Positions 33,326 to 45,810 of a stretch of DNA of 64,000 nt are shown here, one piece after another. The notes beneath the pieces are model-generated. The model had not been told where the DNA came from. It did no database searches and saw only the letters and a program-made list of their open reading frames with translations. Numbering within the stretch: position 1 is the stretch's first letter; every line of letters begins with the position of its first letter. The position numbers were made by a program, and so were the translations under genes. The stretch covers positions 158,708,836 to 158,772,835 of the forward strand of contig NC_073306.1 in NCBI RefSeq assembly GCF_027595985.1, in the 5' to 3' direction. This DNA comes from Sorex araneus. Lineage: Eukaryota; Chordata; Mammalia; Eulipotyphla; Soricidae.

Positions 33326-35125
33326 TACGAATATTGTAAAGAAAGCTTGCAAAAGTGAATCTGTCTTTTTTTTCTGACACTATGGAGGAAAAATATTACA
33401 TAGAATCAATATGGAGTTTAGAATGGACATCAATACAGAGACTTTACAAAGACGAAAGAAAAATCCTAGGTAAGATAACTGGAATAACATCCATTTCAAA
33501 GGGGCCACAGAGAAAGTCTGATGGAGTTAAGCCAGATAACATAGCAAAGAAGTTCTGAACACAACATCCGTATTCTGTGAAAGACCTAATCATTTTAATG
33601 GAGAAAAAAAAAGTAAGGAAGAATTGTGATTCAGAATTGAGATTTCAATTTAATGAGATCCTATATCCATTATATTTTCCTTTAAACCAGAGACATGTAT
33701 TGCTGAGACTTGGAATGAAAAATTTGAGATCTGATGGCAGGGCCTCAACTCTCCAGATGTTTGGGGCCAAGGAATACATGGCAGGGTGAATTGGTCAGGA
33801 AGCTAGTGACAGTTTCAAACTTGTTTGACAAGCGGAACAAGACAGGATGATACAACTAGATGCCAAGTGGAGTAGCAGCCTATGATATTGTCTCAACTAA
33901 TATAATTAGAGAAAGAAAACATTGCATTCCTTCTCTTACTAAACATGTACCATCATGGGTTGGAAACTCAACCAAGTGACTCCTCCTCAGTCTGCCACTG
34001 GGGTCCGCAGAGAGCACTTGATCTATCTGTAGTTAACTCATGGGTTAGTCCTATTCTGATGATTTCTCATCACTCAAAGGAGACACATAATGTGTTCCAT
34101 AGATCTTCCCAAACTTTTAAACAGACTTTACATGCCACTGCAGATGTGAGGTGACAAAGGCAGAATAATTAGAGCAACATTTACTAAAAATCATCTGACT
34201 GCCTGTTAAATCTTCTCACATTAGAGATAAGGTCAAGCCAGTTCAGGTGAAAGAAGAAATTTGCAGGTTGGGGATGGATTTATATTATATCAGTAAACCA
34301 AAACAAGAAAACCCAAAGAGCTTGAGGGTATGTACTAGAGACAATGTGTTTAAAGAGTTCTGAACGTCCAGTGTTATCATTGAAACTGGAAAGCAAAAAC
34401 AAAGGAACAAAGTCAGAGAAGGCAGGGGCAGAGGAGTAAGGAAGAACAGAAAAATGGAAGTGAATGAGGACATATTACAGTGGCAATATTCCCAATGTTA
34501 AAAGGCAAACTTCAAAGAGCTCTGCCTCTCTAATGTAGTTCATATCATGAACTTCACAGTCAAGTTCATATCTTCACACTCAAGTTCCAAGCACAGGTCC
34601 CTGAATAGCTCTTTATCCAAATTCTTTCTTTAAACTTAGTATCATATGAATACTCCATCAACTTCACTGATTCCTCTAGTTTTCTTTGGTTATTTAAAGT
34701 CTTATTGGCTACTACAATCCCAAATTCATATTCTACAAACTCTGTGACAAGCTTTACAACCATCTTGTGAGTCATTCAGCAATCGTTTTCCTATTGAAAA
34801 ATCTCTTTTATAAGTCGCACTCCTATTTCTTTGTCTATGTTCCATGTCCTTTCTGTGTCAACTGCTTGGGCCTCTTAACCCTCTTTATTTTCTCTAGGAT
34901 CATTGTGTTCCTAGGTCCAGAAATTCTGCATTCAGTGCAGCTAAGACAATGTATGTCCTCTCCTCAGATACTTTGATTTCTCAATTTTTAACTCTAAGTT
35001 TAAATTCTGACTGTTGTAGCAAATTTAAATTATTCATTATGTAGCATCAGTATCTATAATATCCAACCAATCTGAGTCATTTGTTGATTCTACTGGCTTT
35101 CTTCATAGCTTTATTTTTCTGTTAT
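33326..35125. other. unique DNA, nothing recognised
   Basis: No repeat family or exon was recognised. The open frames present are under 75 codons and show no splice signals. Confidence 0.5.
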
Positions 35126-35275
35126 TGTTTGGGTTTTGGGCCATATCCGCCTGGCTCTTCAATCAGGGAACACTCCTGTCAGTGCTCAGGCGCAAGATAT
35201 GGCCAGAGATTGAATCCAGTCTGCTAGATGCAACGCAAATAAAGGTGAACCTTTACTATCTCTCTGCCTTGTACA
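35126..35275 (-). mobile_element. old SINE A copy
   Basis: GGGTTTTGGGCCATATCCGC, GAACACTCCTGTCAGTGCTC and GAGATTGAATCCAGTCTGC are diverged reverse-complement SINE A. No TSD found. Confidence 0.75.
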
Positions 35276-36519
35276 TAATTTTAAGAGCAACATGCATTCC
35301 TTTAACCAATTCTGTCAGTATAATAACTTATTGTTTTTAATTTGAGAAGGAAAATCTCCAGCTAACATACTTCATTGATTTCTTCTGTTATTACAGTAAT
35401 GGATTCAATGACAAGCCAAGAGATATTTTATGCTAATTAATGGTCTACATCAGTTATGATGCTTCTGGGGGAAGATCCTGAAACTTAGGTGATCACAGAT
35501 TTCCCATTTACTGCCTGAACCCACTGAAATTGGTTAGTTGGGAAGAGAGGGGAAATAATTATTGAGTAAATAATGGAAATTGTCATCCTACTTTAATTTT
35601 TAACATCAAGTTAATTAAAAGAGAAAGTGCTAAAAATTATAATTGGCAAACAAATAGCAAACTCCTGAGTTTTAGTTATGTAAATGTCAGCAAGAGGTCA
35701 GTTGACCACCTGAAAGCATCATATGGTTGGGAATCTGGGTAGATATTAATTTTCCTCCTCTACATTGCAGGAAAAGTAATTAAGCATTTGTTGAAAGTCA
35801 TGAGAACATGAGAAATGAAGACAAATGGAATGAGAAAGACTTCAGGAAACAAGTCTCACTCACTTCACAACTTCTCTGGGACCCACAAATATACGACTTC
35901 TTTAAATTTGGTAGAGGACATTTTCCTCTAACTTTCATCTTTTCTTTCTATTTTTGTAAGGGAATCATTCATTCCTAATGTGTATATGATTGCATAAGTG
36001 AAAAATATGGTTCTCAGCTCGCCTTAGAGTAAGGGGTAACCATGCTAAACTTCCTGTAAGGGAATGTAAATTTAAAAAGTTATACAGACTGACACAGCCA
36101 GATTGGGTGGAACTAGATGGATTGGAGTAACAAGGAGCATGGTGTTCAGTTCTTGTGTATTTTGGTGGTGGTAAGGTAAACTCATGAATGTCAGAACCAT
36201 TGACAATGTGTTACCACAAACATAATACTTTCAAATTTTTTAACAAAAAGTAAAGTTATATATTTGTTAAAAATATAGTTATATATTTGGGCTTTTACCG
36301 TAGACTTAAAGTTAGTTTTCTCTGTCCTTCATCTTCATCCTCCTTCCTTTTGTCAGAACGGTGAACATTGTGCAAGTAAACTATTTGATGCAATTGAAGC
36401 CAAACAGAGTGACTAAACAGAAAGTTGATATCCAGAAGTCCACTACTTAAGTTCCTGTCCTTATGGCGAGGTTGTTAGATTGTTAGATGAGACATATAAC
36501 TTTCCCTTCTTTAAGCAAA
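35276..36519. other. unique DNA, nothing recognised
   Basis: AT-rich and non-repetitive by eye; no reading frame or RNA gene supported. Confidence 0.5.
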
Positions 36520-36595
36520 CCACTATATTTTATTATTTATTATTTATTATCAATTATTTCTAATAAATTATCTATTTATTATTATTATTATTAAG
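36520..36595. repeat. (TTA)n-rich tract
   Basis: TTTATTATTTATTA and ATTATTATTATTA repeats directly abut the truncated head of the next SINE B. Confidence 0.85.
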
Positions 36596-36810
36596 CCTTG
36601 CACGTGGCTGAACCGGGTTCGATTCCTCTGTCCCTCTCAGAGACCCTGGCAAGCTATTGAGAGTATCCCGCCCACATGGCAGAGCCTGGCAAGCTACCTG
36701 TGGTGTATTCAATATGCCAAAAACAGTAACAAGTCTCACAATGGAGAAGTTACTGGTGCCTGCTCGAGCAAATCCATGAGCAATGGGATGATAGTGATAC
36801 AGTGATTGTT
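36596..36810 (+). mobile_element. SINE B copy, head truncated
   Basis: Begins at GCCTTGCACGTGGCTGAACC, with B box GGTTCGATTCC. Body GAGCCTGGCAAGCTACCTGT and CCAAAAACAGTAACAAGTCT, tail GATAGTGATACAGTGATT, no poly(A). The 5' end falls in a TTA repeat. Confidence 0.9.
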
Positions 36811-37180
36811 AATTAATTAGCACTGAGCCTCCCACAAGCAAAACATTGTGTTTACCATGAACCCTATACCCAGCCTTTTAGTTACTATTATTTTTGTCAA
36901 TGCTACACTAGACAAATGTTCGTTCTAACAAAACTGTGGCTCTTTTCCATTTCAGATGTTTGCAATGTTTTGCAAGGTATGACTGTTTAAGTCTAATTTA
37001 CCTCTCTTAGTCTACAGATAATATCAAACCATGCTTCTGCTGACGATTCTTGGAAATAAGGACAATTTTCCAAAACATTTGAAAAATCTTATCTGCATCT
37101 GTATTTATTAAGCCTTAGATATTTATTTTCCTAGAGTAAGAAGAACAGAGAGAACTTTCTCATAAAAATTTTGCATTATT

Positions 37181-37353
37181 GGGGCCGGAGCTCTAGCAGA
37201 GCAGATAGGGCATTTGCCTTGCACATGGCCGACCTGGGTTCAATCCCCAGCATCCCATATGGTCCCCTAAGCACTGCCAGGAGTAATTTCTGAGTGCAGA
37301 GCCAGGAGTAACCCCTAAGCAATGCTGGGTGTGACCAAAAAGCAAAAAAAAAT
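37181..37353 (+). mobile_element. SINE A copy
   Basis: GGGGCCGGAGCTCTAGCAGA head, complete body and A-rich tail. A short TSD, CATTATT, lies at 37174-37180 and 37355-37361. Confidence 0.92.
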
Positions 37354-37435
37354 ACATTATTTTTTTCTGATATTACAGGAACATATATTGTTCTTGACAT
37401 TACTCTGCACTAAGGTTTTTAACTGCTTTTCTGTA

Positions 37436-37451
37436 TGTAGGTATATATATG

Positions 37452-37510
<59 letters not shown>

Positions 37511-37512
37511 GG
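37436..37512. repeat. (TA)n(CA)n(TA)n microsatellite
   Basis: TATATATGTATATATA, then about 17 CA units, then TATATATAT. A compound dinucleotide repeat. Confidence 0.97.
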
Positions 37513-38209
37513 ATATGTGGAAAGTAAGGCTGAAATTCAGGATAGAGCAACAAAGAAAGTGATTGAAGAAGAGTTTCCATCTCAAACTTTGTGATTTTCA
37601 TCATAAAATACCTAAGAAAATACAGAAAGAGATAAGAGAGCATAATAAACCTAGAAAGTAAGATTGACAACTAATCTACTGCTGAAATCTTCGAGGAATT
37701 TCCTCTAATTATAATATTCATGGAGTGGAAAAGAAAAACACAATTGCCAGGTGACGTTAACACATATCCTGTCACTTTCAGGAGATCAAAACTGTCAACA
37801 TGAAGGACAATGCAGAAGCGCATCAAAACTGTTGTCTATGCCTTGGCTCAAGGAGAAAAAAAAATCTATGATGACGAGGACATACTGATAGTTGATATAG
37901 CCACAGCTCTACCAAATAAAATGTGGAACATACAGTCTAAATTAGTGGAGTACATATATTTTGAAATATGTGTATAAAACATAGTTATATAGGCATGTAT
38001 TAATAAAGACAGATATGAATCTTACTCTAGATAACCATATATGTATCTATATTTGTATCGATATATTTCATCTATCTGTACCAGATGAAAAGGATCACAT
38101 TTGCACTAACATCCCATCCCAGAGGCTTCTATTGGGACTTTTACATATTTCAGTGTTTATAATTTTCAGAAATTCTATATGCTAATGATGAGGAATAATG
38201 CTGAAAAAT
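37513..38209. other. unique DNA, nothing recognised
   Basis: Contains a short stretch near 37830-37860 that faintly resembles histone coding sequence, not accepted. A TATATA-rich patch lies at 38035-38075. Confidence 0.45.
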
Positions 38210-38222
38210 TTCAACCTAGAAT

Positions 38223-38779
38223 CATGAATCACAAAATCCTGTTTATCATCAATTTCTCGAGCAGGCTCAGTAATCTCTCCATTCGTCCTTTCCCTGAGAT
38301 CTTAGAAGTCTCTCTCCACTTGGCCCTCCCATGATGTTGCACTGGAGGCTCTTTCAGGGGCAGGGGAATTAGATCCAGCTTGTTACTGGTTTTAGCATAT
38401 GAATACACCATGGGAAGCTTGCAAGGCTGTCCCATGTGGGCAGGAAACTCTCAAATGCTTGCCAGTTTCTCCAGAGAAAGAAGTAGGCTACAAGATATCG
38501 TGCGGCCACTGTGCAGCCGCGTGCTTCTGGGAGCTTGCTTTTAAGTCTTTGGATGTTGGCCGTTGATGGAATTACATACACCTGGTTTCCTCTGCTGGTA
38601 CCTTCATGTGTGAGGCCCATCCAAACGTGTGGAGAGGGGCCTCGAGCATGGCTCTAGCTAGGTTCCGGTGCTCTTCGGCCGCCAGGAGCTCTGCTCGGGG
38701 AGGGGAGGGAAGCTGGAGCTCATCCCCTCCGAGGGGCCCTGGGGAAGACAGCCAGGCATGCGGGCAAGAGACTCTCTGC
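38223..38779 (-). mobile_element. family C retroposon with 13-bp TSD
   Basis: On the minus strand: a GC-rich 5' part (CCTCGGAGGGGATGAGCTCC, CCCCGAGCAGAGCTCC, TAGAGCCATGCTCGAGGCCC), TCCATCAACGGCCAACATCC, CTGTGCAGTGGCC, then a 3' half matching the SINE B body (ACAGCCTTGCAAGCTTCCCA) with an extra internal segment of about 100 bp, and a tail without poly(A). The TSD TTCAACCTAGAAT is exact over 13 bp (38210-38222, 38780-38792). It has no tRNA-like head and no long frame. Same family as 12105-12506 and 62897-63498. Confidence 0.85.
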
Positions 38780-38944
38780 TTCAACCTAGAATACAATGAG
38801 AAAAGAAAAAAAAAATCGTGTGAGTTGAACACTGCATTTTGACTTAAAGTTTCTAGAAAGAATAAAGTCATTTACTGCTTTTGAACATCCATAAATAGAT
38901 ATCACTAATAATAATATCAAGTGTTTTCACAGGCTCCACAAATA

Positions 38945-39022
38945 GGTCTCAGTGGTCACTAGGTTATCTAATTTCTAATCCTAGTTCTACGTCTTGCAAG
39001 TCATGTGTCCTTGGTCAAATGG
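38945..39022 (+). mobile_element. MIR relic fragment
   Basis: TAATTTCTAATCCTAGTTCT followed by GTCATGTGTCCTTGGTCAAA is colinear with the MIR core region on the sense strand. Short and diverged. Confidence 0.6.
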
Positions 39023-39030
39023 TCAGATGT

Positions 39031-39205
39031 CAGGAGCCGAAGTGACAGTACAGTGGGTAGGGTGTTGGCCTGGGGTGTCAGCACACAGCTGACATGGGTT
39101 GGATCCCCAGCATTCCATATGGTCCCCAAGTACTGCCAGGAGTAATTCCTGAGTGCAGAGCCAGGCGTAACTCCTGAGCGTCACTGGTGTGACCCCAATA
39201 GCAAA
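39031..39205 (+). mobile_element. SINE A copy with head insertion
   Basis: AGGAGCCGAAGTGACAGTAC head, an insertion (GGTGTCAGCACACAGCTGAC) in the anticodon-side region, B box changed to GGTTGGATCC, body GCCAGGAGTAATTCCTGAGT, and a tail of CAATAA units instead of pure A. Confidence 0.88.
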
Positions 39206-39284
39206 ATAACAATAACAATAATGATAATGTTTTAGATGCTTCAGCATCATAGGTTTTATAGTGATAGCAATTGCCTTTGTTTTT

Positions 39285-39457
39285 CATTTGTTTTGGGTGG
39301 GCACATCCAGAGATTCTCAGATCTTACTCCTGGTTCTCTGCTCAAGGATTACACCTTATGGGGCTCAAGGATGACGTGCTGTGCCAAGGATTCAGTCTGG
39401 AGAAGACAGGTTTGCAAGGCAAGAACCTTAGTGCTTATACCGCCTCTTCAGCTGCCA
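39285..39457 (-). mobile_element. old SINE A copy
   Basis: GGGCACATCCAGAGATTCTC, TACTCCTGGTTCTCTGCTCA and GGTTTGCAAGGCAAGAACC mark a diverged reverse-complement SINE A. Confidence 0.8.
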
Positions 39458-40079
39458 ATCATCATATGATGTTGGCATATATCTTTCATAAGTGCCCTTT
39501 TATCAGATGAAAGAAATACCATGGAGAGGTTAAATAAATTTTAATGATTGGTATGCTCAGAATATGAATGTTTCATTTTAACATAATGGCTAATATCTTA
39601 ATTATTATAACATACTGTCTTTTCTTAGCAAGTCAGAAATAGTTTAAGGATTTATTTTGAATACCTTAGCATCACTTTTAGAGAAATGACACCCAAGCAT
39701 TGAAAGTGTTCTGGGGCCAATTTTCAAGGTAGATAAGTGATTCCCCATACATCTAATAAACAACTCTCTGGACATTGACTGGGTATAATCAGTTTGGGAA
39801 CATCTACAGAGAGATCACATTGTACAAACCAAACATTCAGACTCTACTCCCCTCTACAGCACACACATAGTTCAACCAGTAGTGACTTGTGCTCTGACAT
39901 ACCAGCTATTAATCAGAGATTACCAACTCCTTCCTACAGAATCTTCCTACAGAGCTACAGAATCAATAGCTCACAGAATTCAGAAATATGTTTTACTTAT
40001 GGATTTCTGGTTTACTATTACAGGTATGGTGCAGAAATTCAGATAGTGTAATACATGGGCACAGGTTATGATTCTTCAA
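39458..40079. other. unannotated DNA, possible ancient repeat
   Basis: The stretch 39860-40045 (AATCAATAGCTCACAGAATT) has the look of an old mammalian LTR or DNA element, but I cannot name it. No exon is seen. Confidence 0.35.
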
Positions 40080-40245
40080 ATCAATTTTAATATTTTATTC
40101 CTGTGCCATACCTGGCAGTGCTCAGGAGTTTCGCCTGGCTCTGTGTCAGGGATCACTCCTGGTGGGCCATATTGGATGTCACAAATCCCACGTGGGTTTG
40201 CTACATCAAGGGAAGCACTGTATCCACTCTCTCCAGTCCCCAAAT
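40080..40245 (-). mobile_element. old SINE A copy
   Basis: GGCAGTGCTCAGGAGTTTCG, GGATCACTCCTGGTGGGCCA and CACTCTCTCCAGTCCCC indicate a diverged reverse-complement SINE A. Confidence 0.82.
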
Positions 40246-40332
40246 AATGATTCTACAGACTTTCTAAGAACCCTTTCTTTAAATGAAACCCAAAATCTAA
40301 AGGCTCTAGGAATTCTATCTTTTTGAATTTTT

Positions 40333-40664
40333 TTCTTTTTTTTATTAGAGGAGTGAGGCTGAGCCACTTCCCCCACAGGGCAGTGCCCTACCCCCATTCA
40401 CCCTTTGCCACCTCCCCAACTTCCTATCCTGGAGCCTGGCTCCTCGAATCCACCAAGTCCGGAGTAGGCCCCGGGCGTTCCTGGGGCACATGGATGGCGC
40501 CAGCTCTCACTGGACCTGAGGCCCTGTTCCCCGATGCCCAGCAGGGGTGTCATGAATGTCCAGGAACCCAGCCCCAGGCCAGGACATAGCAGCCCGGTCT
40601 TCCTGGGAGGGCGTTCAGGGTGCTCTGGTCCACAAGCGAACCCTCCAGGCCACTGGCTAGCTCC
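40333..40664 (-). pseudogene. 5'-truncated processed mRNA copy, parent unknown
   Basis: A GC-rich island of about 330 bp in AT-rich DNA, bounded by the exact 12-bp TSD TTTTGAATTTTT (40321-40332, 40665-40676). On the minus strand it ends CTCTAATAAAAAAAAG, a polyadenylation-signal-like AATAAA running into poly(A), so it is an L1-mediated cDNA insertion. The 5' part has an open frame (LASGLEGSLVDQST, NALPGRPGCYVLAWGWVPGH, then stop) that may be the C-terminus of the source protein, but another frame is equally open. I do not recognise the parent gene. It bears no resemblance to the SINEs or L1 here. Confidence 0.78.
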
Positions 40665-40904
40665 TTTTGAATTTTTATGGAGGTTACATTATATAAGAAT
40701 GATTGACTGATAAAGCCACTGTCTGCTGAATTTGATCAAACTCTTCCCCCTTTGCTTTGCGAGAGATCAGGGGTGGGATGAAATTCCAAACCCTCTGGTC
40801 AGGGGTGGGGTCCTCAGACAACCAGTTCCCCACAGTAGTCCAAAGATACACTAACAGAAGATACCTTGTTTTGTTTTCACCCTTAGGATTTTTAATGGGA
40901 TGAA

Positions 40905-41000
40905 GATTGTATATGTATATGTACATGTATATGTACATGTATATGTATATGTATGCATATGTTTATATATTCATATATATGTATGTATACCTATATCTCA
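40905..41000. repeat. (TATATGTACATG)n AT-rich microsatellite
   Basis: Alternating ATGTATATGTAC-type repeats with small variations, fading into TATATATG. Upstream DNA (40677-40904) is unannotated. Confidence 0.9.
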
Positions 41001-41063
41001 CTATTACCTACATATACGTTATTATACATTTACAATATCACACTACTATAAATGTATCATTGA

Positions 41064-41248
41064 GGGGCTAGACAGATAGTACAGCAGATAAAGCACTTGC
41101 CTTACACACGGCCAACCCAGGTTCAATCCTCAGCATCTCATATGGTTCCCACGATGCTGCCAGGAGTAACTTCTGAGCTCAGAGCCAGCAGTATCCCTGA
41201 GCATTGTCGGTTGTGGCCCCGTAAAGCAAAACAAAACAAAACAAAACG
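41064..41248 (+). mobile_element. SINE A copy
   Basis: GGGGCTAGACAGATAGTACA head, B box GGTTCAATCC, GCCAGGAGTAACTTCTGAGC, and a tail of CAAAA units. Confidence 0.9.
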
Positions 41249-42582
41249 CTGTTTTAAAAATGTGCCGCTAGGTCATGGATATCAAACAAAATTTTGCTTA
41301 ATATCTAAGCGGATTTTAATGATAATTGAAGGCCGCCTACGGGAATGATGTAGTCATCCACTAACCATAGTGAAAAATGCCTTTGTTTAAAGAAAACAAT
41401 ACTGAGAGCAGAAAAAAGATTTTGGTGAAAATGTGTACATTACAAGAAGAAAGTAAAATTAAGATATATAAGAAGAACAGCTTCATAAGAATCTAAAGGA
41501 AACAGAATTTTCAGAAATTGTCTGCTTTGTAATCTTAATAGAAATGAAAACTACAGTCTGAATAAAGAGATGAAAGATGAGATTATATGAAAATAAGTTC
41601 AGATAAGAAGGAACTTGACTGAGGCAGGTGGAAATAAAAACAGGAGTTTGACATGATAAAGAAAGATTATAAGGAGATTTAAGTAGCCATAATAGAAGGG
41701 AAATCTGCATTAAATGCACTAAGAAGCAGAATTAATGCTAGAATTCATGATGATGACTTAAAAGTCATCTGCAAAATCTGCAAAACTTCCAAATAAAGAA
41801 AAACCTAAAGATGCAGATATTGATGATAAGAATGAGGAGCAAAAAGAAAGAGGTCAGATATGCATATATTTTTTTCCTAAAGAACACAAGACAATAGAAA
41901 CTGTTATTTAAAGTATGTTTAAAAATGCAAAAGTGATCATTTGAATGAGTTTGCTGATCAAGTAAATTTAGCTTCTAAAAGTAATATAATAGTTGGTTCT
42001 TATTTATGATGACTTTATAAGTCTACATTAATATGCATTGCAAAGTATTAAATGCATATTGAAAAAAGTGTATAAAAACACAAGTAGGCAGGTTAATATT
42101 TTTAATGTTGTTATAGCCCTGTACATAAATAATATTAGTTCCATGGTAAGTATTATTTCATACTATACAAACACTAATTGATCATAAAACATGCATGATA
42201 TCTCCTGCCTTTTATTTTAAAATTTATTTAAGAATCAAGAATAGTTGTATTTGAGAAGTCCAATATATTGTGGGTACTGCTAATGAAAAAACACCAAGCT
42301 AGCTATCTCCCCTGGTTGTTGCATTATTTTCTCTCTGTGGAATAGTTACACCTCTTGGTGTCACACTAAATCAGTATCATCAGGAAATCCTGGTACTATA
42401 TTAATGTGAGGGTTTGAGCACTAAATTTTCATAGCTTCAATATTTCTCAAGAATTTATTTACAAGCAAGTCACCAAAAGTCCATGGAAATGCATGCTTTT
42501 TAGTCTACAAGAATCTGAAGTGCTTCATGTCTCTTCTTCATCTGGTGGACCCTCCTTCATATATGAAATTTTTTATCAGTTT
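41249..42582. other. unique AT-rich DNA, nothing recognised
   Basis: Purine-rich on the + strand from 41400 to 41870. No repeat, exon or RNA gene recognised. Confidence 0.5.
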
Positions 42583-42760
42583 TGTTTTCTTTGGTTTGGG
42601 GACAAACCTGGAGGTGTTCAGGACGTACTCCTGGTTCTGTGCTCAGGGATCACTCCTGGATGTGCTCAGGGATTTATATGTAGTGTTGGAGATTGAACAG
42701 GTTGACTATAAACCAGGCAAGCACTTTATCAGCTGTACTATCCCTCCAAACACTGACTTT
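42583..42760 (-). mobile_element. old SINE A copy
   Basis: TTGGGGACAAACCTGGAGGT, TACTCCTGGTTCTGTGCTCA and GGATCACTCCTGGATGTGCT. Diverged reverse complement with no clear TSD. Confidence 0.85.
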
Positions 42761-44847
42761 ATATCATTATTCAGTATCTCTGTGTAATCTACTTTCTCTA
42801 TAAAAGCAACATATTTTTGTCATAAGAAAAATATGTTCACATTTAAATATTTAAGCAATGCATTAAATTATGAATAATAAAGTTAATGACCTCAGATTGT
42901 GTTGAGCCAGAAATAACTGATGTAGAGACTGTGTTCTAGGTATATCTTATTCAGATGTGTACCTATAATTATAGATTAGATATTGCTCTGACCAAAGGTA
43001 AACATAGAACTAGAGAAAAAATTAAATACAGGAAATTCTTTACATTAATAAAATAGATAGTCAATATTGTATTGATAAATACTTTTTCACTTGTGTTATA
43101 CTATAAATAGTTCTATGACAATAAACAGAAATTTATTTTACCATTCTGATTTCATCACTTTATTTTGTAAAATTGTGTCATGGTTTGTTAATACACAAAC
43201 TATCGATGGGACCACAGACTGTATTCAAATACATAGGAGACATGTTTCTAACTTGTAGTATAGAAATAAAACTACTCTAAATTACTTTAAGAATAAATTA
43301 ATAAGTTTACAGACCTTAGAAAATTCCTAAAAAATTAGTAAAAGCTAATATATGTATAATAGCTTTTATCTTAATATTTAGATTACATTTTAATTAACTA
43401 TAAATATAACTATGATAAAGTATGTATGCTCTTTTATATTACAATTAGGTTTATTTTATTCTACGCAGGTCTCCCAGGACCTAAAATGGCATTCTAAAAT
43501 AAATAAATTGAAGACTTCAATAAATATTGATTGTATGCTCAGAGTGGAATCATTGAATCGAAAGGAAGGAAAGTTAAAATCTTGGCAAATATATCTCTTA
43601 AAATTTGTATGAATTTAAGCGATTTTCTAAAATACAAAAGAATACTCATTAGCTCAGTCTTGATCAACACTGGGTATTTTGCTCAATTGTGCCTTACAAG
43701 ACAGTGAAAAGTTAAAAATATAATTTCAGGTTAGTCATAACTTTTCTGAAGATTTCATACCATATTAATCTAATAAATACAGGCAACTACATTTTTATGT
43801 CACTATTTTGAAGTCTTTTTTTATACTAAGTACTTGATGTCTCCAAAATACAGTATTTCACAAGGATTTTACAAATTCAAATGTTTTAGCTTAGTAGTTT
43901 TTGTTTTAAATATTTAATTCCTATTTTTTCCACTGATATGAAATGTTATATGTGGTATTGAAATTCAGCATATATTTAACCTGGCATACTATTTCTCAAT
44001 TTATTTTAAATAATAAATAAGATTTCAGTTGGGAATGCTTTGGATTCATAAATTATTCTCTAAAATTAAAACATTAAGAGATACTCTCCAATACTTAAAA
44101 GTCACTCAATTTATGAAAAAAGCCTTTTATGTTTCTGTGTAGATATTTTGATTTCTTCATGTACATTTTACATATTTTATTAAATTTGTTCCAGTGTCTT
44201 TATGCATTTTGTTGCTTTTGAAAACACAATTCTTTTTAATTATCTTTTCTATTTTGGTGCACTTTTATATGTAAATAATCTGATTTATACTTAATTTTAT
44301 GGCCAGTTTCTTAATTTTCTTATTAGTATAGTTTTCTAGTTTCTTATTTTTAGGTTTTAATTTGATCATATTAGTTTAGTACTTTAAGCATAATCTATTG
44401 TCTTAATAACACAAATATATGTAATTTTTAAGTATAAAGATTAAAATAACAAATTATCCAAGCAATTTTACTTCACAGGAATTATCAATATTTGTTAAGG
44501 TCTCAGGCATATAAAAACTCATATCTAAACATAGGAAAGGTAAGTAGATCTATAAATATTATTGGTACATACCAAATGATGATATGAAATTAAAAAATAC
44601 AATTTAACTATACCTAACTTAAAATAATATTGAATAAAATTTAGTCAACATAAACAAATCACTATATTTTATCTAAAATATTTGTTGTTGTTTTCAAATG
44701 ATGAGATAGAAAATTGTTCAAGTTTAGCCAGATTTAAGAAAGAAGTATTTAAAATAATAAGAATCTGAAGCATGATATATTTAAGCACTTGTTCAATGTA
44801 GACAACCTTGAATAATTGGTTACTATCAAATATGAAAGACACATATT
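42761..44847. other. AT-rich desert, nothing recognised
   Basis: About 2.1 kb of very AT-rich DNA without SINEs, GC-rich blocks or extended frames. Confidence 0.55.
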
Positions 44848-45055
44848 TCCTTAGACTTTATACCTCCATATATACCTCCATATACATATATATACATATA
44901 TACATATATAGTATATATACATATATACATACACTTATATACATATATAAATATATACATAAATACCTCCTTTATACCTCTATATACATATATTTCCTTT
45001 GACTTTATACCTCCACATATATTTCCTTAGACTTTATACCTCCTTTATACCTTTC
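44848..45055. repeat. TATACA-rich tract with repeated CTTTATACCTCC units
   Basis: CTTAGACTTTATACCTCC-type units recur at about 44850, 45000 and 45027, around an ATATACAT-rich core. An irregular minisatellite. Confidence 0.85.
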
Positions 45056-45074
45056 TTTTACTTAGAAACTTTTA

Positions 45075-45345
45075 TTTTTTTTAACGCTTTTTACTTATTT
45101 TTAATTTTTTTTAGTGAACCACTGTGAGATAGACCCTTTAAAGCTGTTCATGATTAGGTTTCAGTCATACAGTGTTCCAACACCCATCCCTCCACCAGTG
45201 TACATTTCCCAGCACCAGTGTCCCCAGGTTCCCTCCCATTACTCCCCAGGCCAGTTTACATCACTGTTAATTACGGGGATTTGTGAGTACAATATTCCAG
45301 CACTATACCCTCATCCAAAGTGTTCCCTACTCTCTATTTGGCCCC
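45075..45345 (-). mobile_element. L1 3' UTR fragment, antisense
   Basis: Opens with T-rich DNA, then TAGTGAACCACTGTGAGATA, AACACCCATCCCTCCACCAG and C-rich DNA, the complement of the L1 3' UTR. It lacks the ORF2 end. Somewhat diverged. Confidence 0.8.
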
Positions 45346-45810
45346 CATAACAATTTTGGGGTACATTTCATTTTCTTTAGAATTTGCACACTTTACCATT
45401 GTTTTCTAATAAGCTTGAAGCTGATAAGAAGTTTGTACCATAGAATATATAATTAGTATTTCTACATGACTATCTAAAGAAATCTTTATTTCTGATTCAA
45501 ACTTAATATTAAATTAATAGTAAGTACATAAATATTCTTCAGTTCTAATATATGGTGAGAATTTTTGCTTTTTTAGGTACATTTGAGGGATATTTAGTGA
45601 TTATTTACTGTGTCTGATTGTGGAACAACTGTGGAAAGTCTATGACTTCAGGTTATTCTACTAATGGAGTAAAATCTCCATAGTAGTCTCATGAATTCCT
45701 TGTTATTCCCTAGATTCAGAATAGTTCCTGTGGACATATGTGTATATATAGTTATTTTTTAGCTATAATATATGTATTATATGCAAAATTTGTGAAGCGT
45801 TTCATATTTT
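45346..45810. other. unique DNA, nothing recognised
   Basis: AT-rich, no repeat family or exon identified. Confidence 0.45.

Noticed and set aside
37400-37670. Frames rich in Tyr-Ile or Cys-Val
   Set aside because: Direct translation of the (TA)n(CA)n microsatellite.
37825-37900. Faint resemblance to a histone H4 C-terminus
   Set aside because: Only a dozen scattered residues agree, with gaps and stops around them; not enough for a pseudogene call.
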